From JBHELT01 sp046262935 (GTDB taxonomy: Bacteria; Actinomycetota; CADDZG01; JAHWKV01): a DNA stretch of 24,616 nucleotides. Position 1 is the first letter of the stretch; the number at the start of each line of letters is the position of its first letter. The notes under the pieces were generated by a model, which ran no database searches, had not been told where the DNA came from, and worked only from the letters and a program-made list of their open reading frames with translations. The position numbers and the translations under genes are program-made. The stretch covers positions 1 through 24,616 of the forward strand of contig JBHELT010000078.1 in the NCBI GenBank assembly GCA_046262935.1, in the 5' to 3' direction. This document shows positions 21,751-24,616 of the stretch, one piece after another.

Positions 21751-23261
21751 AGGTTGCCACCTACTCCCGAATATCAACCGACGAAGAGCGTCAGCCGTTT
21801 TCGTTAGAGGCTCAGGCCGAAAGGCTGAACGCCTACATATTCAGCCAGACCGGATGGAATCTCGTACGCTCCTATGCGGACCAGATGAGTGGTAAGACGA
21901 CTGAGCGGCCAGGACTGCAGCGTGCCTTGCAGGATGCACGAGCCAGCCGCTACGAATTACTGCTCGTGTTCAAGGTCGATCGGCTGGCAAGGTCAACCGG
22001 TGGTCTTGCTCAGATCCTCGAAGAACTGGACAAGGCCGGGGTCGCTTTCCGCTCGGCTTCGGAACCCTTCGAGACCACGACGGCCGCCGGGCGCATGATG
22101 GTCCAGATGCTAGGGGTGTTCGCGGAGTTCGAGCGCGAGATGATCGTCGAGCGCACAAGGATGGGGCTTGGCAGAAAAGCCGCCAGAGGGGAATGGACCG
22201 GGGGTGTGCCGCCCTATGGATACCGCTATGACACCGACCAAAAGTTACTGATTCCGGTCGAGGATGAGACTCAAGTCGTGCGAGCGATATTCGAGAATTA
22301 CGTCAATCACAAGTGGGGTTCGATGACTATCGCGAAGTCGCTAAACGACAGATATGAATTGACGCGCCGAGGTGCTTATTGGACGCCAAAGAAAATTATC
22401 TCTGTGCTTCGCAATCCCACCTACATCGGCTTGCTCCCGTTCAACGGAGAGGTCTACGCGGCTAGCCACGAAGCGATCATCGATGCCAACCTATTCAAGC
22501 GAGTCTCGAAACTGTTGGATGAGCGCGCTGAGTCTTGGTCATTGAGGGCTCAGAATCCGACCGACTACCTCCTCACAAGCCTCATGAAGTGCAAGAGATG
22601 CAATCATGGTTTCGTAGGCGCTGTGGCCCACGGCCGAAATCAGGCATATCGCTACTACACCTGCTTCTCCCGGCATCGTCACGGGACCGCACGCTGCGAC
22701 CAAGAGAGGATCCCAGCCGACGTACTGGAGGATGCCATCATCACGGAAACCTTGACAGAACTTGATGACGGATCACTTTTCAACAAGGCGGCCGAGCGCG
22801 CACTGGCGGCGTGGGCAAAGGAGAATTCGGGAAAGGATCAGGACCTCCGACGGTTGACGAAAAAGATCGAAGACCGCAGACGTGCGTTGGACCGATACCT
22901 CAAGGCTTTCGAGTCAGGTCATCTCTCCGAAGTCACATGTTCACATCGCGTCAAGGTTGTAGAGGAAGAACTGCTAGTGCTTGATGCTGAGAAGGCGACA
23001 CTGGAGGGCTTGAACGAGCCGCCGGAGTTCTCCGAAGCGCTACTGCAAGACCTCAAGGCAAAGATCGAGGAGGCCATAACCAAAGGAAGTCCACAGGAGG
23101 TCAAGGAACTCCTCGGTTCCGTCGTCGACTCGATAGTAGTGGAGTCTCGTGCGTTTATTCAGCCTTACTTTTCCTTGCCTGCGGTTCGAACGGTGTTCCC
23201 TCAGCGGAGGCGGACGGGAATCGAACCCGCCCACCGGCTCTCGCCGGCGCACCAGTTTTGA
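21747..23261 (+). CDS. Large serine recombinase (integrase) of the selC island
   Basis: The protein has 504 residues. The resolvase-type catalytic domain begins MKVATYSRISTDEE with the nucleophile S10, then VFKVDRLARSTGG (R79, R82), SEPFETTTAAGRMMVQMLGV and FAEFEREMIVERT. A recombinase domain follows (GGVPPYGYRYD ... VLRNPTYIGLLPFNG). The zinc ribbon is C282, C285, C306, C317 (LMKCKRCNHG, YYTCFS). A long coiled-coil region (about 365-430) precedes the tail. This is the full plan of integrases that move islands and phages between attP and attB. The last 20 or so codons lie in the att site and in the antisense of tRNA-Sec, so the tail depends on the DNA joined at the junction. In the excised circle the frame would continue into the left end and give a different tail of about 26 residues. 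Confidence 0.95.
   Translation: MKVATYSRISTDEERQPFSLEAQAERLNAYIFSQTGWNLVRSYADQMSGKTTERPGLQRALQDARASRYELLLVFKVDRLARSTGGLAQILEELDKAGVAFRSASEPFETTTAAGRMMVQMLGVFAEFEREMIVERTRMGLGRKAARGEWTGGVPPYGYRYDTDQKLLIPVEDETQVVRAIFENYVNHKWGSMTIAKSLNDRYELTRRGAYWTPKKIISVLRNPTYIGLLPFNGEVYAASHEAIIDANLFKRVSKLLDERAESWSLRAQNPTDYLLTSLMKCKRCNHGFVGAVAHGRNQAYRYYTCFSRHRHGTARCDQERIPADVLEDAIITETLTELDDGSLFNKAAERALAAWAKENSGKDQDLRRLTKKIEDRRRALDRYLKAFESGHLSEVTCSHRVKVVEEELLVLDAEKATLEGLNEPPEFSEALLQDLKAKIEEAITKGSPQEVKELLGSVVDSIVVESRAFIQPYFSLPAVRTVFPQRRRTGIEPAHRLSPAHQF
23183..23212 (+). repeat. Right attachment junction (recombinase arm plus tRNA-Sec core)
   Basis: The 17-bp arm at 23183-23199 is followed by the core CTCAGCGGAGGCG (23200-23212), which is the antisense of the tRNA-Sec acceptor end. 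The arm is the exact reverse complement of the inner left arm at 12815-12831. To the right of the core the sequence is tRNA, as expected for a P/B hybrid junction. Confidence 0.75.
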
Positions 23262-23295
23262 AGACTGGGAGGGCCACCAGACCCCAGTCGCCTCC
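23205..23295 (-). tRNA. selC: tRNA-Sec (anticodon UCA)
   Basis: The 91-base gene reads on the minus strand from 23295 (GGAGGCGACTGGGG...) to 23205 (...CGCCTCC then discriminator G). The seven-base acceptor pair GGAGGCG/CGCCTCC is perfect. The anticodon arm is CCAGT-CTTCAAA-ACTGG with anticodon TCA. A long variable arm (CGCCGGC-GAGA-GCCGGTG) and a T arm (GCGGG-TTCGATT-CCCGT) follow. UCA anticodon plus long extra arm is diagnostic of selenocysteine tRNA. CCA is not encoded. A TATCCT box lies just before the 5' end (23302-23307). The 3' end is the insertion site of the island, and the gene stays intact. Confidence 0.95.
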
Positions 23296-23324
23296 GGAGT
23301 CAGGATAGCCGAGGGTGAAGCGAC

Positions 23325-24616
23325 CTAGTTCGGCGGGATGTTTTGGTTCATCCGCAAGAAGTTGTCCGGATCGTATTTGCGCTTCAGCGCTTTCAGCCTG
23401 TCGTAGCGCGCCGCCCCATACGCCTCACGGATCCTCTCCTCGCCTTCATCCATCAAGAAGTTCACGTACACACTCGTGTGATAGGGCTTCAGTGCCGTCC
23501 AGAGCCCACGCGACCATTCGCGCTCTTCGTCGAAGCCCTCTTTCGTTTTCGTCGCGGAGTTGATGTTGATGGTATGTCCCGCGTGTCTTCCGTTGAACGC
23601 GGTAGCGTCTTCGTCGACACGAGATATCGCTCCTCCGAGGTGGAATATCGGGAACGCGTTGATCTGCGATTTCATATTCAGTGCATGATCAACAGTGATG
23701 TCGATCACGTCGTCGGTCAATTCAGCGACATCGCATGAACGGAAGTAGTACCACCAACCGTGAATAAACCCAGGGTCGAGCATCGCTTGGTGGTCGAGGA
23801 ACGGTTTCGGTTGAAGGATGTCTAATAGCGGTCTTCCGAACCTCCGCATGGGTTCGGCGACCCTTTCACCATCTTCAACGGACCCCGCATAGCAGAAGCC
23901 GACCATAACAACGCGTCGCCCGTGGAGGTCCTGCGGTATGTATGACGCAGCCGGCGCGTAGCGATGGATCACTATCGTTTGCATCTCGTCCGGCAACTCT
24001 TTGATCCACTCACGGTAAAAGCGCATCACCTGCGGCGAATCTTCCATCGCCCATGCGACCACCCCGGCTAGCACCGTTGGTCCCACTGGATTGAGCCGGA
24101 AGGTGAAATCGGTCACCACGCCAAAGTTCGATCCGGCGCCGCGCATCCCCCAGAACAGTTCAGGGTTCTCGTCTTCACTCGCGGTTACCTTCGACCCGTC
24201 CGCGGTTATGAGGTCGACGGAAAGTAGTTGATCGACAGTTAGCCCGTATTTGCGCATCAGCCAGCCGATCCCGCCCCCGAGGGTCAGACCGGCCAGCCCA
24301 GTGTGAGTGACTATCCCTGCCGGCACGGCCATACCGAACGGTTGGGTCGCGCGGTCGAGTTCACCCAGAAGTACGCCAGCCTGAACGCGCACGGTCTTTG
24401 AATCGATATCGACATCGATCTGCTTCATCATCGAAAGGTCGATGACCAAACCGTCGTCGCAAAGCGACTGACCAGGGAAGCTATGGCCCCCACTTCTGAT
24501 CGCCGTAAGCGCCCCGGCTTCATGGCCGAATCGCACCGAAGCCACGACATCATCGGAGTCGGCGCAGTAGGCGATAAGTGCGGGCCGCTTGTCGATGGAG
24601 CCGTTCCAGATACGAC
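23325..24616 (-). CDS. FAD-linked (BBE-type) oxidoreductase, N-terminus beyond window
   Basis: About 430 codons are open up to the window edge, so the start lies outside. The readable N-terminal part is RIWNGSIDKRPALIAYCADS, then DVVASVRFGHEAGALTAIRS and GGHSFPGQS. The His of SGGHS is the covalent FAD (8-alpha-histidyl) attachment residue of the PCMH fold. The second, Cys-type linkage site is not seen (GIVTHTGLAGLTLGGGIGWL). The middle contains RGAGSNFGVVTDFTFRL. The end, YDPDNFLRMNQNIPP, is the typical berberine-bridge-enzyme tail. Such enzymes oxidise sugars, alkaloids or other alcohols; the substrate is unknown. A gene starting at 24545 would lack the FAD-fold N-terminus, so the longer reading is preferred. 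Confidence 0.9.
   Translation of the reverse strand, partial: RIWNGSIDKRPALIAYCADSDDVVASVRFGHEAGALTAIRSGGHSFPGQSLCDDGLVIDLSMMKQIDVDIDSKTVRVQAGVLLGELDRATQPFGMAVPAGIVTHTGLAGLTLGGGIGWLMRKYGLTVDQLLSVDLITADGSKVTASEDENPELFWGMRGAGSNFGVVTDFTFRLNPVGPTVLAGVVAWAMEDSPQVMRFYREWIKELPDEMQTIVIHRYAPAASYIPQDLHGRRVVMVGFCYAGSVEDGERVAEPMRRFGRPLLDILQPKPFLDHQAMLDPGFIHGWWYYFRSCDVAELTDDVIDITVDHALNMKSQINAFPIFHLGGAISRVDEDATAFNGRHAGHTININSATKTKEGFDEEREWSRGLWTALKPYHTSVYVNFLMDEGEERIREAYGAARYDRLKALKRKYDPDNFLRMNQNIPPN

Larger units (their letters stand above)
12799..23212. mobile_element. Serine-recombinase island of about 10.4 kb inserted at the 3' end of tRNA-Sec
   Basis: The limits are the two copies of the core CTCAGCGGAGGCG at 12799-12811 and 23200-23212, offset by 10,401 bp. 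The right copy forms the 3' end of tRNA-Sec, and the recombinase gene sits at that end, as usual for such islands. Joining the recombinase-side arm (23183-23199), the core and the left inner arm (12815-12831) gives an attP with two perfect 17-bp inverted arms. Cargo: a small basic protein, a membrane GAF-like protein, a DUF4011-type helicase-nuclease, a collagen-like secreted protein, a small coupled gene and the recombinase. The limits are inferred from sequence; no empty site was available to compare. Confidence 0.8.

Noticed and set aside
1..24616. CRISPR arrays, rRNA genes, insertion sequences with transposase
   Set aside because: No regularly spaced short repeats, no rRNA segments and no transposase motifs were seen. 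The only regular repeats are the coding repeats at 11.2-12.3 kb.

Overview
The window is a GC-rich bacterial chromosome segment with a core-genome edge on each side and accessory DNA between them. Several starts sit about 6 nt downstream of a -10 hexamer with no room for a Shine-Dalgarno site. Leaderless starts of this kind, together with many VapBC/MazEF modules, fit an actinobacterium-like organism, but no marker fixes the phylum. A tRNA-Sec gene near the right edge implies that the organism uses selenocysteine.

Left part (1-10.9 kb). A tldE/pmbA-like and tldD metalloprotease pair runs leftward (tldE is cut by the window edge). It is followed by a toxin-antitoxin-rich, decaying region. This holds three complete PIN-toxin (VapBC-type) modules, two paralogous MazEF modules, and one 5'-truncated PIN toxin. 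It also holds a kinase-dead phosphotransferase fragment beside an intact phosphotransferase, a glycosyltransferase stub, and a SAM methyltransferase whose frame is interrupted by a single in-frame TGA. A divergent TetR/cupin pair shares a promoter flanked by 14-bp direct repeats. At 11.1-12.7 kb a secreted protein carries six nearly identical 60-69-residue beta-propeller-type repeats.

Right part (12.8-23.2 kb). This appears to be one complete integrated element of about 10.4 kb. A large serine recombinase (21747-23261) lies at the right end, and its last codons run into the 3' end of tRNA-Sec. A copy of the junction, 54 bp at 44/54 identity with a perfect 20-bp stretch, lies exactly 10,401 bp to the left. 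Joining the two inner halves on paper gives an attP with perfect 17-bp inverted arms around a 16-bp centre. The left junction also keeps a second, diverged recombinase-side arm, which suggests tandem insertion next to an older element. The cargo is a leftward set: a collagen-like secreted protein, an 1881-residue DUF4011-type SF1 helicase with an MTES_1575/Vsr-like nuclease, DUF3320-type region and zinc ribbon, a two-TM GAF-like protein with its own promoter, and a small basic protein. The helicase-nuclease / membrane-GAF / small-protein set is the best candidate here for an undescribed (possibly anti-phage) system. Right of tRNA-Sec is a covalent-flavin (BBE-type) oxidoreductase that runs off the edge.

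The assignments rest on reading motifs by eye. No database search, structure prediction or alignment program was used.
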